A stretch of DNA of 64,000 bases from Salegentibacter lacus (GCF_020164555.1 NZ_JAIQZB010000007.1:124001-188000), one strand, 5' to 3'; counted from the first letter of the stretch, positions 1-8,755 are shown. Numbers and translations: made by a program. The notes: generated by a model from the letters alone, not told the origin.

Positions 1-679
1 TTATTTGCTTACCTTTAATTCCCAAATTAACCAGCCTTTCACCTAACTCCCTATCCTGTCCGCCATATTGCATTCGCTCATCAAAACCGTTCACTTCAAG
101 AATGTCTCTTTTCCATCCCGAGGCATTATGGCCATTCCAGGTAGGAGATGTTGGTGTTAACTTATTTAATAAAAGTGCTTTCCAGGTTTTTGCGCTGATT
201 TTGCTGTTTTTGAAGGTTGTTTTTAGCCCTTTACTTTTCAACCAATCAAGATTGAAACACCTACCCGTTAGAATATCTTCTTTTGAAATATCTTTGGAAA
301 TACTCATAGGTAATTTAAAATAGCCACCACTAAGGAAATATCCGTGATTTCTATATTTCACGTGTACTTCTACAAAATCTTCACGTGCAATACAATCTCC
401 ATCACTCATTATAATATAATCGCTTTCACAAGCTAGGATCGCCTTATTCAAGATTTCTGATTTTTGAAAACCACGATCGGGATGCCAAACATGTTTTATT
501 TTAAAAGCTGTGATTTTTCTAAATCTCTCAATAAGTTGTTTTGTAGTTTCGTTGGACCCATCATCTGCAATAACGATTTCAAAATTAGGGTAAGATTGCA
601 CGGTATAACTCCATAAAACTTTTTCCAACCATTCCTCAGCATTGTAAGTGCTTAGAATTATAGAAGTATCAATAGGCAT
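1..679 (-). CDS. Glycosyltransferase family 2, C-terminus cut by the window edge
   Basis: I translated this by eye from an ATG at 677-679; about 226 codons are visible and the frame is still open at base 1. The N-terminus carries a GT-A nucleotide-sugar fold: STYNAEEWLEKVL near residues 10-22, ADDGSNE near 38-44, and DGD near 93-95 as the likely metal-binding DxD-type motif. A GGQDRELGERL segment near residue 210 resembles the acceptor/catalytic ED-type motif of GT2 enzymes. It probably transfers a sugar onto a cell-surface glycan on the cytoplasmic side of the membrane. It is divergent from the next GT2 gene and sits beside LPS-core-type genes. The exact sugar and acceptor cannot be told. 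Confidence 0.85.
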   Translation of the reverse strand, partial: MPIDTSIILSTYNAEEWLEKVLWSYTVQSYPNFEIVIADDGSNETTKQLIERFRKITAFKIKHVWHPDRGFQKSEILNKAILACESDYIIMSDGDCIAREDFVEVHVKYRNHGYFLSGGYFKLPMSISKDISKEDILTGRCFNLDWLKSKGLKTTFKNSKISAKTWKALLLNKLTPTSPTWNGHNASGWKRDILEVNGFDERMQYGGQDRELGERLVNLGIKGKQI

Positions 680-698
680 TGCTAAATTGTATTTAAGT

Positions 699-706
699 CA
701 AAAATA
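699..706 (-). promoter_or_regulatory. Bacteroidota -7 element (TATTTTTG)
   Basis: On the minus strand this reads TATTTTTG, a full match to the Bacteroidota -7 consensus TAnnTTTG, 20 bases before the ATG of the leftmost glycosyltransferase. No TTG -33 element lies at the usual 17-23 base spacing. Confidence 0.45.
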
Positions 707-743
707 CGTAATTTTAGCGATTTGAATTCCTTTACAAAAATAA

Positions 744-1751
744 ATGCCAGCAAAGATTACGGTTCTAATCCCCACCTATAACGAGGAAGATTTAATAGCG
801 CAAGCTATCAACTGCTCGCAATTTGCAGATGAAATTCTTATTATAGACTCATATAGTGAGGATAATACCATTGAAATCGCGAAGAAATATAAATGCAATA
901 TTTTGCAGCGGAAATTTGATAATTTTTCCAACCAAAAGAACTTTGCAATTTCAAAAGCCAAAAATGATTGGATTCTTGTCCTTGATGCCGATGAAATAAT
1001 AACTTACCAACTTCGCGAAGAAATTTTAAAGGCAATTAACAATCCCGAGCATCAGGCTTATAAAATGCTTTTTAAGAATTTTTTCATCAACCGTTTTATT
1101 CACCACGGAAGCAATGGAAAAAAACTAAAACTCAGACTTTTTAACCGAAAATCCTGTCATTATAAAGGTCTTGTGCACGAAGAACTTATCTGTAATGGTA
1201 GTATAGGAGAACTTAAAGGAAGAATGTTACATTATACCTATAGGAGTTTAGCACATTTCTTTCAGAAAAAAAACCAATATTCTTCCCTACAATCAAAACA
1301 GTTGTTTAAAAAGAAAAAAAAAGCGGGATGGTTTGAGCTTATGTTTAAGCCCGGTTACAGATTTCTAAACGAATATATCCTAAGATTAGGCTTTCTGGAC
1401 GGGGTAGCCGGCTTAACCTCTACTGCTATGAATGGTTATGGTGTTTTGAGCCGATATGTAAAATTAGAAATTCTTAACGATAGAATAAACAACCCAATGC
1501 TATGCAATTATGATCAATATACCAGTTCGTTAATGCATCTTGCTAAAGAAAAAGCCTATTCAAAAAATATTAATACGCCTGTTTATATTATTGATTTCTT
1601 TTGGTATCCTTTCCGAAGCTTTCTATCTACTTTATTTTTAAAAAAACAAATCTTAAAGGGAAAAGAAGGATACATTATAAGTTACTTAGATGGTTTTGAA
1701 AATTATAATACTGTTCTCTACCATTGGCTTAGAAAAAGAAATTTAGAGTAA
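744..1751 (+). CDS. Glycosyltransferase family 2, WaaE/KdtX-like
   Basis: 335 residues. The N-terminal GT-A domain has LIPTYNEEDLI at residues 8-18, DSYSEDNT at 35-42 and the metal-binding DADE at 81-84. This pattern is typical of the WaaE/KdtX group that adds glucose or heptose to the LPS inner core. The C-terminal part (about 230-335) is basic and aromatic and could be membrane-associated. The gene is convergent with the Kdo-kinase-like gene, 13 bases away. LPS core assembly is inferred from the motif type and the neighbours; substrate specificity is unknown. Confidence 0.8.
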   Translation: MPAKITVLIPTYNEEDLIAQAINCSQFADEILIIDSYSEDNTIEIAKKYKCNILQRKFDNFSNQKNFAISKAKNDWILVLDADEIITYQLREEILKAINNPEHQAYKMLFKNFFINRFIHHGSNGKKLKLRLFNRKSCHYKGLVHEELICNGSIGELKGRMLHYTYRSLAHFFQKKNQYSSLQSKQLFKKKKKAGWFELMFKPGYRFLNEYILRLGFLDGVAGLTSTAMNGYGVLSRYVKLEILNDRINNPMLCNYDQYTSSLMHLAKEKAYSKNINTPVYIIDFFWYPFRSFLSTLFLKKQILKGKEGYIISYLDGFENYNTVLYHWLRKRNLE

Positions 1752-1764
1752 ATCATTTTAATCT

Positions 1765-2511
1765 TTACAATCCCAGTTTTGCTTTTAATCTTTTCTTTCT
1801 CAATGCTTTTTTCTGAAATTCCTGAATATAACCCCATAATTTATCGAAAACCAAAGATTCTTCCTGCGGAATCAATTTCGAATACTCATTTGCAATTATT
1901 ACAGCCATCTCTCTACTTGGAGTAATCCTGTGAAAGTTCTTCATTCTATCTTCAAAACCCATGGTTTTAAATTCCATTCGGTTTAAATCCACCAAAGAAA
2001 ACCTATATCCTTCCGGCGTTTTTTCAATTAAACTGTTTCCGGGAGAATGATCTAAAAAATTGACGTTATTTTCGTGTAACTTGAATGTAAACCGGGCAAA
2101 TTCTCTAAGAATATTTTCACGATCAGGATAACCCGGATCGTGAATAAGTTCTCTAATTGTGAGCTGACACAAAGCCTCTTCACATAAATAATAGCTGCTA
2201 CCATAGAGTAAACCTTCTTCTTCGGCATAGGCAATAGGGGCCGGAGTTCCTAAATTGTGCTCTTTTAAATAAGTAGCATTTTCAAAAGACCTGCGAGCCT
2301 TAGATTTTCTTAAGTATTTATAAGCTACTTTATTTATGATATTGGGAACTTTAAATGATTTTACAACGATCTTCTCCCCTTCCAGATTAAATTTCTTTAT
2401 CTCATTTCTTCGGGAATTACCAAAGTCTTTCCCTAAATTGTCGAAATTTTTTATGAGCGCTACGTATTTCTCTTTATCTGAAAGATATTCCGGGCTAAAT
2501 ACAAAATTCAT
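1765..2511 (-). CDS. Lipopolysaccharide (Kdo/heptose) kinase family protein
   Basis: 248 residues from the chosen ATG (MNFVFSPEYL); an in-frame ATG 12 codons upstream (2547) is the alternative. The small protein-kinase-like fold is readable: a beta-3 lysine near residue 51 (VVKSF), a glutamate near 77 (FENA), the catalytic loop FLDHSPGN with D154 and N159, and the metal-binding aspartate in LVDLNRME near 175. This matches the InaA/WaaP/KdkA LPS-kinase family, which phosphorylates Kdo or heptose in the LPS inner core at the cytoplasmic membrane. It follows the GT90 gene in the same orientation (57 bases from this start, 21 from the upstream one), so the two are probably co-transcribed. Confidence 0.8.
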   Translation of the reverse strand: MNFVFSPEYLSDKEKYVALIKNFDNLGKDFGNSRRNEIKKFNLEGEKIVVKSFKVPNIINKVAYKYLRKSKARRSFENATYLKEHNLGTPAPIAYAEEEGLLYGSSYYLCEEALCQLTIRELIHDPGYPDRENILREFARFTFKLHENNVNFLDHSPGNSLIEKTPEGYRFSLVDLNRMEFKTMGFEDRMKNFHRITPSREMAVIIANEYSKLIPQEESLVFDKLWGYIQEFQKKALRKKRLKAKLGL

Positions 2512-2568
2512 TTCTATTATTATTGCTTTAAAATTAGGCCATAACATTAGTTTGGCTAGAAAACCATC

Positions 2569-3540
2569 TTAAATTTGTCCTGTTTTTTGTAGGTATTTTT
2601 CCATAACAGCAAGACCAATTAATTTCTCTCGCTTTTCGTCAAAAAACTGGGATACATATTCATTAGCATTATCAACAATTTTCTGAGCTTCTGTTTTATT
2701 ATTTATATAATAGTTTAGCTTCTCTTCCAGATTGGAATAATCATCTTTTATATGAATATAATGAAAATCGGGTATCAGTTTTCCCTCCATAAACCAGGTT
2801 TCGTATTTAGGGGTGGGCATAACAGCTATAGAATTAGACGACATGATCCATTTTAAATTACTGGCAACATCAATCCCTTCTAAAGCGAGAATAAATTTAT
2901 ATTTTAAATGATCATATAATGAGCACTTTTCAACCTTCCAGTTTTCAGGCAGAATATTTTTCTTTGTAATATTCCCTAGATCACAAAGTGGATGTCCAAA
3001 ATATTTCTCCATAAAATCAATTCGATGAGGTTTATTATCAACTTTCCCCCTAAAGATTAATTTATCTTCTTTTTCTTCCCATCTCAGCCTATCCTTAATA
3101 AAGATAAAATGCCGAACCTTCACTAACTTAAGCAAAATAGAGTTTTGATTAGAATCGCAAATTGGCCGGCTTTTAACAATAGAAGGAATTTGGGGAATAT
3201 AGGTTATATCTCCGGGTAGAAAGCTCCATTTGTAATCTTTATTAAACCAGGAAATAATTTGGTGAGCATCTAAAAAATATACAGATTTTACTTTTTTTGA
3301 TCTTTTAAGATATCCCAGTTTTTCCAGAGAGTCCGGCAAAACTTGATCAGTTTCTAATTTATTGTAGTAATTTACTCTGTTTTCTATATAAGTTGCATCA
3401 TCTCTATATTCTATAAGCTGCAAATTTTTCTTCAACCTTTTTATAAAAAAAAATCGAGGCACCATGAGTCGTGCATAATTTGAAACATAATAAGGAAACT
3501 TAGGATTTTTACCCGATTTGAAAAGGTATCTCAAATTCAT
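2569..3540 (-). CDS. Glycosyltransferase family 90 (CAP10/LpsA-like)
   Basis: 323 residues, ATG start. The C-terminal half shows the GT90/CAP10 signature: YKFILALEGIDVASNLKWI near residues 213-231, then SNSIAVMP, ETWF and PDFHYIHIKDDYSNLEEKL near 258-280. Bacterial members include LpsA-type LPS core transferases that add glucose, galactose or xylose. The gene leads a minus-strand pair with the Kdo-kinase-like gene, which supports a role in lipopolysaccharide core modification. The N-terminal ~100 residues are basic and divergent. The sugar donor cannot be predicted. Confidence 0.8.
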   Translation of the reverse strand: MNLRYLFKSGKNPKFPYYVSNYARLMVPRFFFIKRLKKNLQLIEYRDDATYIENRVNYYNKLETDQVLPDSLEKLGYLKRSKKVKSVYFLDAHQIISWFNKDYKWSFLPGDITYIPQIPSIVKSRPICDSNQNSILLKLVKVRHFIFIKDRLRWEEKEDKLIFRGKVDNKPHRIDFMEKYFGHPLCDLGNITKKNILPENWKVEKCSLYDHLKYKFILALEGIDVASNLKWIMSSNSIAVMPTPKYETWFMEGKLIPDFHYIHIKDDYSNLEEKLNYYINNKTEAQKIVDNANEYVSQFFDEKREKLIGLAVMEKYLQKTGQI

Positions 3541-3722
3541 AATTCAACATCATTTTTAAATACTACTTCTTTGCAAAGAAACAGCTTTTATAAAAATCAA
3601 ACGGTTTAAAAAAGCACTTAGGCTAAGCTTCTTTTTTAAACTAAATTCATATTTTGAAATAGTATACTACCTTGGAGCAAGCTCACGAGGCATTCATAGT
3701 AAACAATTATTTAAATTTTGAG

Positions 3723-3754
3723 ACAGGCCCGCCTGAATGATTCAAACAGGTCTT
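3723..3754. repeat. Palindromic intergenic repeat (GGCCCGCCTGAA variant)
   Basis: An imperfect inverted repeat with ACAGGCCC and GCCTGAA on the left and TTCAAACAGGTC on the right. The GCCTGAA / TTCAGGC vocabulary recurs near 27300-27325. It lies in the 291-base divergent gap between the GT90 and GT4 genes. Just upstream, GGAGCAAGCTCACGAGGCAT (near 3672-3691) also looks like dispersed repeat sequence. Confidence 0.4.
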
Positions 3755-3760
3755 AAAGCA

Positions 3761-3782
3761 TTTAAATCTCGATTATCGAGTA
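3761..3782. repeat. Short palindromic repeat, copy 1 of 3
   Basis: TTTAAATCTCGATTATCGAG followed by TA. The core CTCGATTATCGAG is an inverted repeat (CTCGA, TTA, TCGAG). Near-identical copies occur at 43706-43727 and, inverted, at 47285-47305. This copy is about 50 bases upstream of the GT4 gene. Confidence 0.55.
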
Positions 3783-3831
3783 AACGTGCAAATATGCAGA
3801 TTTATTTACCTTAGCTGTCTGAATAAACTAA

Positions 3832-4965
3832 TTGTTTTTGAAAGCTACTCTAAAAATCTTGCATGTTTCTGCCGTTAAAAATTGGGGAGGCGGCGAAAAC
3901 CAAATTGAACTGCTATGTGAAGAATTTAAAAACAATCATCCTGAGGTCGAAAATCTTATACTTTGTGTCGGGAAAGGTTTATTTCATAAAAAACTAAAAA
4001 ACACCAGTTTAAATTTCAAAACGGCATCGCTTAGCTTTAATTTCGATCTTCGGTATAGTTTGAAAATCGGCAGAATTTGTAAAAAAGAACAAATAGATCT
4101 TATTCATATTCACGATCCTAAAGCACTTTCCCTGGTGGTTTTAGCCGATAAATTTTATAATTTACCCGCTATGGTTTTTAGTAAGAAAACCTCGTTTCCT
4201 ATCAAAAACCGAAAGCAAACCCTTTTTAAATACCACTATCCAAAGCTGAAACGCATCTTTTGTGTATCAGAAAGAACCAAAACTATTACTGCGGAAACGC
4301 TAAAAAACCAAAGTCGGTTAAAGACAATCTATCACGGACTTAATCTTGAAAAGCAAAAAAATATTGCTGCAAAAATTGATCTTCGGGAAAAACTGGGACT
4401 TGCTAAAGATGTTATCCTCGTAGCAAATATCGGGAATCATATTCCGGCGAAAAATCTGGCTACATTTATTAAAACTGCCGAAAAAACACTTCAGCAACGC
4501 GAAAAATTGAAGTTTCATTTTGTTCAAATCGGTCAATTTTCTTCTGAGACTCCAGGTTTACTTAAGCAGCTAAAAACAAATAATTTAGATACGGATATTA
4601 GCTTTTTGGGATTTATAGAAAATGCATCGACTGTGATTCCGCAGTTAGATTATTTACTCTTGACTTCGAATTCCGAAGGTGTTCCAAATGTGATCTACGA
4701 AGCATTTTACCATAAAGTTCCTGTAATCGCTACAAATGTGGGCGGAATTCCCGAAATTGTGACCCATATGGAAAACGGACTTTTAGCCGATGCTTTTGAC
4801 GCTGAAAAATTAGCTGAACATATACTATTTCTAGAGAAAAACCAGGAACTAATCCCTCGTTTTACTGAAAATGCCCATAAAAAAGTGGTGGAAAATTTCA
4901 CTACAAAAAAAATGGCCAAACAAACACTACAAGAATACAAAAACGTCCTTTATGGAAGATATTAA
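3832..4965 (+). CDS. Glycosyltransferase family 4 (GT-B)
   Basis: 377 residues. An in-frame stop lies directly upstream (3829-3831), and the only usable starts are TTG at 3832 or 3838, so initiation is non-ATG. The N-terminal motif NWGGGENQIELL is the glycine-rich donor/acceptor loop of GT4 enzymes. The C-terminal Rossmann domain has a nucleotide-sugar site with SNSEGVPNVIYEAF near residues 282-295 (the E-x7-E motif). It is predicted to transfer a hexose in surface-glycan or LPS assembly in the cytoplasm. Its 3' end overlaps the next gene by 14 bases, so the two are translationally adjacent although functionally unrelated. Confidence 0.8.
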   Translation: MFLKATLKILHVSAVKNWGGGENQIELLCEEFKNNHPEVENLILCVGKGLFHKKLKNTSLNFKTASLSFNFDLRYSLKIGRICKKEQIDLIHIHDPKALSLVVLADKFYNLPAMVFSKKTSFPIKNRKQTLFKYHYPKLKRIFCVSERTKTITAETLKNQSRLKTIYHGLNLEKQKNIAAKIDLREKLGLAKDVILVANIGNHIPAKNLATFIKTAEKTLQQREKLKFHFVQIGQFSSETPGLLKQLKTNNLDTDISFLGFIENASTVIPQLDYLLLTSNSEGVPNVIYEAFYHKVPVIATNVGGIPEIVTHMENGLLADAFDAEKLAEHILFLEKNQELIPRFTENAHKKVVENFTTKKMAKQTLQEYKNVLYGRY

Positions 4966-5521
4966 AACTGAAATGCAAAACGCATTAGCCACCTTAAAAC
5001 GCGGCGGACTTATACTCTACCCTACCGATACGGTTTGGGGAATTGGCTGTGATGCTACCAATGCTGAAGCGGTAGATAAAGTTTATGCACTAAAAAAACG
5101 AAAGGAAAGTCAGGCGTTGATTTGCCTGGTTTCAGACTATAAAATGCTAAACCAGTTTATAGAAGATGTGCCGGAAGTGGCTTACGATATTCTAAAATTT
5201 GCCCGCAAACCCACCACAATAATTTACGATGATCCAATTCGGGTAGCCGAGAACCTTATCGCAGCTGATAATTCTTTGGCGATTAGGGTTTCCAAGGATA
5301 AATTTAGTAATGATTTGGCAAAAAGATTTCGGAAACCAATCGTTTCTACTTCGGCTAACATCAGTGGTGAAAAAACCCCTGAATCCTTTGCTGAAATAAG
5401 CCCCGAAATTTTAGAAGGTGTGGACTATGTAGTAAATTTGCAAAAAAATAAAAAATCGGACAAACCTTCTGCCATCATTAAATTAAGCAACGACGGAAAG
5501 GTAAAAGTGATTAGGAAATAA
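4952..5521 (+). CDS. tsaC: L-threonylcarbamoyladenylate synthase (Sua5/YrdC/YwlC family)
   Basis: 189 residues from the ATG at 4952 (MEDIKTEMQNALATLKRGG). The longer open frame from 4871 adds a basic stretch that merely overlaps the GT4 gene. Family signatures are YPTDTVWGIGCDA near residues 24-36, the KKRKESQAL segment, and PIVSTSANISGE near 136-147. The enzyme makes threonylcarbamoyl-AMP from threonine, bicarbonate and ATP for the universal t6A37 modification of ANN-decoding tRNAs. At this length it is the short TsaC/YwlC form without the C-terminal Sua5 domain. A tRNA nucleotidyltransferase lies downstream after a REP-like pair. Confidence 0.9.
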   Translation: MEDIKTEMQNALATLKRGGLILYPTDTVWGIGCDATNAEAVDKVYALKKRKESQALICLVSDYKMLNQFIEDVPEVAYDILKFARKPTTIIYDDPIRVAENLIAADNSLAIRVSKDKFSNDLAKRFRKPIVSTSANISGEKTPESFAEISPEILEGVDYVVNLQKNKKSDKPSAIIKLSNDGKVKVIRK

Positions 5522-5542
5522 GTGGAATTAAATAACATTTTT

Positions 5543-5623
5543 GACGTCAAGCTGAACTTGTTTCAGCTTCTAAGATCTTTTAACTATTAACAACTTAGAT
5601 CCTGAAATAAATTCAGGATGACG
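5543..5623. repeat. Head-to-head pair of REP-like palindromes
   Basis: Left unit: hairpin AAGCTGAA-CTTGT-TTCAGCTT at 5549-5569, entered by GTCA-type sequence and left by TCTAAGAT. Right unit: ATCCTGAA-ATAAA-TTCAGGAT at 5599-5619, entered by CTTAG and left by GACG (5620-5623). The two stems differ at the outer base pairs but each pairs perfectly. The pair fills the gap between the threonylcarbamoyl-AMP synthase and cca genes. Confidence 0.75.
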
Positions 5624-5700
5624 TTCCCTAAGAATCCCCGCAAAAGAGCTCAAAATGAAAGGGCTTTAACGATTTAAAAGTTTACAAAGAAATTACAATA

Positions 5701-7134
5701 GTGAAGAATTATAAAGGAGCCTTATCTCACAATATTTTTAGAGTCATTACCCAGGCCTCAGAAGAACTCAAACTCGAAAGTTATGTGATTGGCGGTTTTG
5801 TCCGCGACCATATTCTACAGCGTGGAGAACCTAAAGATATTGATATCGTAGCGGTAGGAAGCGGAATAGAATTGGCTCGAAAGGTCGCTGAAATCCTTCC
5901 TCACAAACCCAAAGTCCAGGTTTTCAAAAACTACGGCACAGCAATGCTACGCGCATACGATATGGAAATCGAGTTTGTAGGTGCTCGTAAAGAAAGCTAC
6001 CAGAAAGACAGCAGGAAACCTATTGTAGAAGACGGAAGTCTGGAAGACGATCAAAATCGGCGTGATTTTACCATAAACGCTCTCGCACTGGGTTTAAATG
6101 AAAGTAACTTCGGAAATCTTTTAGATCCATTTGAAGGAATTGAAGATTTAAATTCCAAAATCATAAAAACTCCTTTAGATCCCGATATCACATATTCTGA
6201 TGATCCATTAAGAATGCTTAGGGCGATTCGTTTTGCCACGCAGCTTAATTTTAAGATTGAAAAAGAATCTTTGAATGCAATTACCCGAAATAAAAAACGC
6301 ATTAAAATTATTTCGAAGGAGAGGATTACAGACGAGCTGCATAAAATTATGCTGGCCGAAAAACCTTCCAAAGGATTTTCTTTATTGCATAAAACCGGTT
6401 TGCTTCATATCATTATGCCTGAATTGACCGCCCTGGAAGGCATAGATGAAATTGAAGGTCAGAAACACAAAGATAATTTCTGGCATACGCTGGAAGTAGT
6501 AGATAATATTTCTGAAAATACTGATGATCTTTGGCTTCGCTGGGCCGCCCTATTACACGATATTGGAAAAGCACCAACTAAAAAGTTCCATAAGAAAATT
6601 GGGTGGACCTTTCACGGGCACGAGTTTGTTGGTGCTAAAATGGTTTTTAAACTTTTTAAACGACTTCGATTACCGCTTAACGATAAGATGAAATATGTCC
6701 AGAAACTGGTGCTGATGAGCTCCCGCCCTATTGCTATTGTGGATAACGATGTTACCGACTCTGCAGTACGCCGACTTATTTTTGACGCAGGTGAAGATAT
6801 TGAAGACCTTATGACGCTTTGCGAGGCTGACATCACTACCAAAAACCCTAATCGTTTTAAAAAATATCACAATAATTTTAAAGTGGTTCGCACCAAAATG
6901 AAAGAGGTGGAAGAACGCGACCATGTTCGCCAGTTTCAACCTCCGGTAAGTGGTGAAGAAATTATGGAAACATTCAATATAAAACCTTCGCGAGAGATAG
7001 GCATTATAAAAGAAACGATTAAAGAAGCGATTCTGGAAGGGGAAATTCCAAATGAGCACGAAGCCGCCAGGGAGTTGATGTTGAAAAAAGGAAAAGAACT
7101 TGGGTTATCAGTTGGCAGTGAGCAGTCTCACTAG
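5701..7134 (+). CDS. cca: CCA tRNA nucleotidyltransferase / poly(A) polymerase family with HD domain
   Basis: 477 residues, GTG start. The class II nucleotidyltransferase head has GGFVRD at 31-36, the catalytic DID at 46-48 and RRDFTINAL at 120-128. A C-terminal HD phosphohydrolase domain has LLHDIGKAPTKKF near residues 283-295. The enzyme repairs or adds the 3'-CCA end of tRNAs; in Bacteroidota a single enzyme usually does this. The last codons (LSVGSEQSH) are encoded by sequence belonging to a low-complexity intergenic repeat that continues past the stop, so the C-terminal tail appears repeat-derived. Confidence 0.88.
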   Translation: MKNYKGALSHNIFRVITQASEELKLESYVIGGFVRDHILQRGEPKDIDIVAVGSGIELARKVAEILPHKPKVQVFKNYGTAMLRAYDMEIEFVGARKESYQKDSRKPIVEDGSLEDDQNRRDFTINALALGLNESNFGNLLDPFEGIEDLNSKIIKTPLDPDITYSDDPLRMLRAIRFATQLNFKIEKESLNAITRNKKRIKIISKERITDELHKIMLAEKPSKGFSLLHKTGLLHIIMPELTALEGIDEIEGQKHKDNFWHTLEVVDNISENTDDLWLRWAALLHDIGKAPTKKFHKKIGWTFHGHEFVGAKMVFKLFKRLRLPLNDKMKYVQKLVLMSSRPIAIVDNDVTDSAVRRLIFDAGEDIEDLMTLCEADITTKNPNRFKKYHNNFKVVRTKMKEVEERDHVRQFQPPVSGEEIMETFNIKPSREIGIIKETIKEAILEGEIPNEHEAARELMLKKGKELGLSVGSEQSH

Positions 7135-7162
7135 GCAGTAAGTTCAGTAAGCAGTTTGCAGT
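7118..7162. repeat. Low-complexity CAGT-rich quasi-repeat straddling the end of cca
   Basis: Iterated GGCAGT/AGCAGT/TGCAGT units. The 13-mer GTGAGCAGTCTCA (7118-7130) recurs inverted at 32131-32143. The repeat begins inside the cca reading frame and extends into the gap before the heme A synthase gene. Confidence 0.5.
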
Positions 7163-7184
7163 AAAAAATAAAGCTTGAATAAAA

Positions 7185-8210
7185 ATGTATAGAAAATCGG
7201 TTAAAATTTCCCTGATCCTGGTGTACCTGGTTATTGTTGCCGGTGCAGTGGTTAGAATGACGGGCTCCGGAATGGGTTGCCCCGATTGGCCAAAGTGTTT
7301 CGGTTATTATATTCCACCAACAGAAGTTTCAGAACTCGAGTTTCAGGCCGATCGGGAGTATGAGAAAGGTCAGGTAATTATCGTAGACGAAACATTAAAA
7401 GTCGCTGCCGCTGATTTCACTTCCGCAGAAAATTATTCTGAAGAAAACTGGGAAACTTACACAAAACACGATTATGCCATTTTTAATCCTACGCATACCT
7501 GGGTTGAATATATCAACAGGCTTGCCGGAGCTTTAGCCGGATTTGCTGTGCTCATAATGGCGGTTCTCTCCTTTAGAAAATGGAAAAAAAGAAAACGAAT
7601 TACTATACTTTCGTGGCTCAGCGTTTTCCTTATGGGCTTTCAGGCCTGGCTTGGTGCAACCGTAGTATATTCGGTATTATCTCCCGTCAGGATTACAATT
7701 CATATGGTGATGGCCCTGGTAATTGTAGCTTTGCTACTTTACTTATTATTTATCGCAGAAGAAAAAATTAAGAACAAAGTTCAAAATAGAAGCTTTAGAA
7801 ACTTAATGATCTTAGCAGTTGCCCTAACACTTATTCAGGTTGTTTTAGGAACCCAGGTGAGACAGTTAGTTGATGAGCAAGTGAAAATGCTGGGTTACGA
7901 TGCAAAAGAATTATGGCTGGCCAATCCTGATCTTAATTTTTATGTTCATCGTAGTTTTTCTATCCTTGTTCTCCTTGTAAACGCAGCACTCTGGTGGAAA
8001 AACCGAAAACTCCAGCTTCAGTTTGGAAAAATAAACTGGGTTATACTATTTCTCTTATTAGAAATTGCTACAGGAATTGCGATGTATAATTTTGATTTCC
8101 CGTTCCTTTCCCAACCACTTCATCTCGTGATTGCCTCGGTATTGTTCGGATTTCAGTTTTATTTATTATTGGAATGCTTTGCCGCGGGCAGAAAGTTGAA
8201 AACTTTGTAA
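7185..8210 (+). CDS. ctaA: Heme A synthase (COX15/CtaA family)
   Basis: 341 residues, ATG start. Eight membrane segments are expected; several hydrophobic stretches are obvious (near 8-26, 107-127, 142-165, 168-190, 206-224, 258-272, 287-305, 312-330). The N-terminal GAVVRMTGSGMGCPDWPKC is the family signature. Conserved histidines occur in the first (HTWVEYINR) and second half (VHRSFS, HLVIAS). It converts heme O to heme A for cytochrome aa3-type oxidases in the cytoplasmic membrane. No ctaB or oxidase genes are adjacent. Confidence 0.9.
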   Translation: MYRKSVKISLILVYLVIVAGAVVRMTGSGMGCPDWPKCFGYYIPPTEVSELEFQADREYEKGQVIIVDETLKVAAADFTSAENYSEENWETYTKHDYAIFNPTHTWVEYINRLAGALAGFAVLIMAVLSFRKWKKRKRITILSWLSVFLMGFQAWLGATVVYSVLSPVRITIHMVMALVIVALLLYLLFIAEEKIKNKVQNRSFRNLMILAVALTLIQVVLGTQVRQLVDEQVKMLGYDAKELWLANPDLNFYVHRSFSILVLLVNAALWWKNRKLQLQFGKINWVILFLLLEIATGIAMYNFDFPFLSQPLHLVIASVLFGFQFYLLLECFAAGRKLKTL

Positions 8211-8215
8211 CTTTG
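8208..8215 (+). promoter_or_regulatory. Bacteroidota -7 element (TAACTTTG)
   Basis: TAACTTTG matches TAnnTTTG exactly, overlaps the stop codon of ctaA, and lies 19 bases before the next ATG. No well-spaced TTG -33 element was found. Confidence 0.45.
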
Positions 8216-8234
8216 CCCCTTAAAATTTGATATT

Positions 8235-8744
8235 ATGGTTTACCGATTTAGAGTAATTCTTGATGCTGAGGAAGATGTGTTTAGAGATATAGAAATACTG
8301 CAGGAAAACACCCTGGAAGACCTTCATAACACCATTTTACAATCTTTTGGTTTTGATGGAACAGAGATGGCTTCTTTCTATTTAAGCGATGATGACTGGC
8401 AGCAAGGTGAAGAGTTTTCTCAGTTTGATATGGGCGGTGAAGTTCGTTTAATGAACGAAACCAGTCTTGAGTCTATTTTAGATGAAGACAATAGAAAAGT
8501 AATCTATATTTACGACTTCCTTAAAATGTGGACCTTCTTAATTGAACTTGCCCAGGTAGGCGAAATTGAAGCCGGAAGGGATTATCCAAACCTAATGTTT
8601 GTTCACGGTCAACTTCCTGATGAAGCGCCAGATAAGGATTTTGTTGGGGAAGATGATGAAGATGCTGGCGGCGGTGATATGTTTGATCAGGGTTTTAATA
8701 CTAACGATTACGACGATCTTTCTTTTGACGAGAATTGGAATTGA
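8235..8744 (+). CDS. Plasmid pRiA4b ORF-3-like family protein
   Basis: 169 residues. The opening MVYRFRVILDAEEDVFRDIEIL and the following LHNTILQSFGFDG resemble the pRiA4b ORF-3 domain, a small alpha/beta fold common as a stand-alone chromosomal protein in Bacteroidota. The C-terminal ~35 residues are strongly acidic and glycine-rich (DEDAGGGDMFDQGF). No enzymatic residues are recognisable and the function is unknown. The gene probably has its own promoter at the end of ctaA. It is followed by a cluster of REP-like palindromes. Confidence 0.7.
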   Translation: MVYRFRVILDAEEDVFRDIEILQENTLEDLHNTILQSFGFDGTEMASFYLSDDDWQQGEEFSQFDMGGEVRLMNETSLESILDEDNRKVIYIYDFLKMWTFLIELAQVGEIEAGRDYPNLMFVHGQLPDEAPDKDFVGEDDEDAGGGDMFDQGFNTNDYDDLSFDENWN

Positions 8745-8755
8745 TTGCGAAGTAA

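Noticed and set aside
102-323. 73-codon plus-strand frame at the left edge
   Set aside because: It is antisense to the well-supported GT2 gene on the minus strand.
4871-4951. 27-residue N-terminal extension of the threonylcarbamoyl-AMP synthase
   Set aside because: It lies entirely within the GT4 reading region, is basic and unlike the family; the ATG at 4952 gives the normal start.
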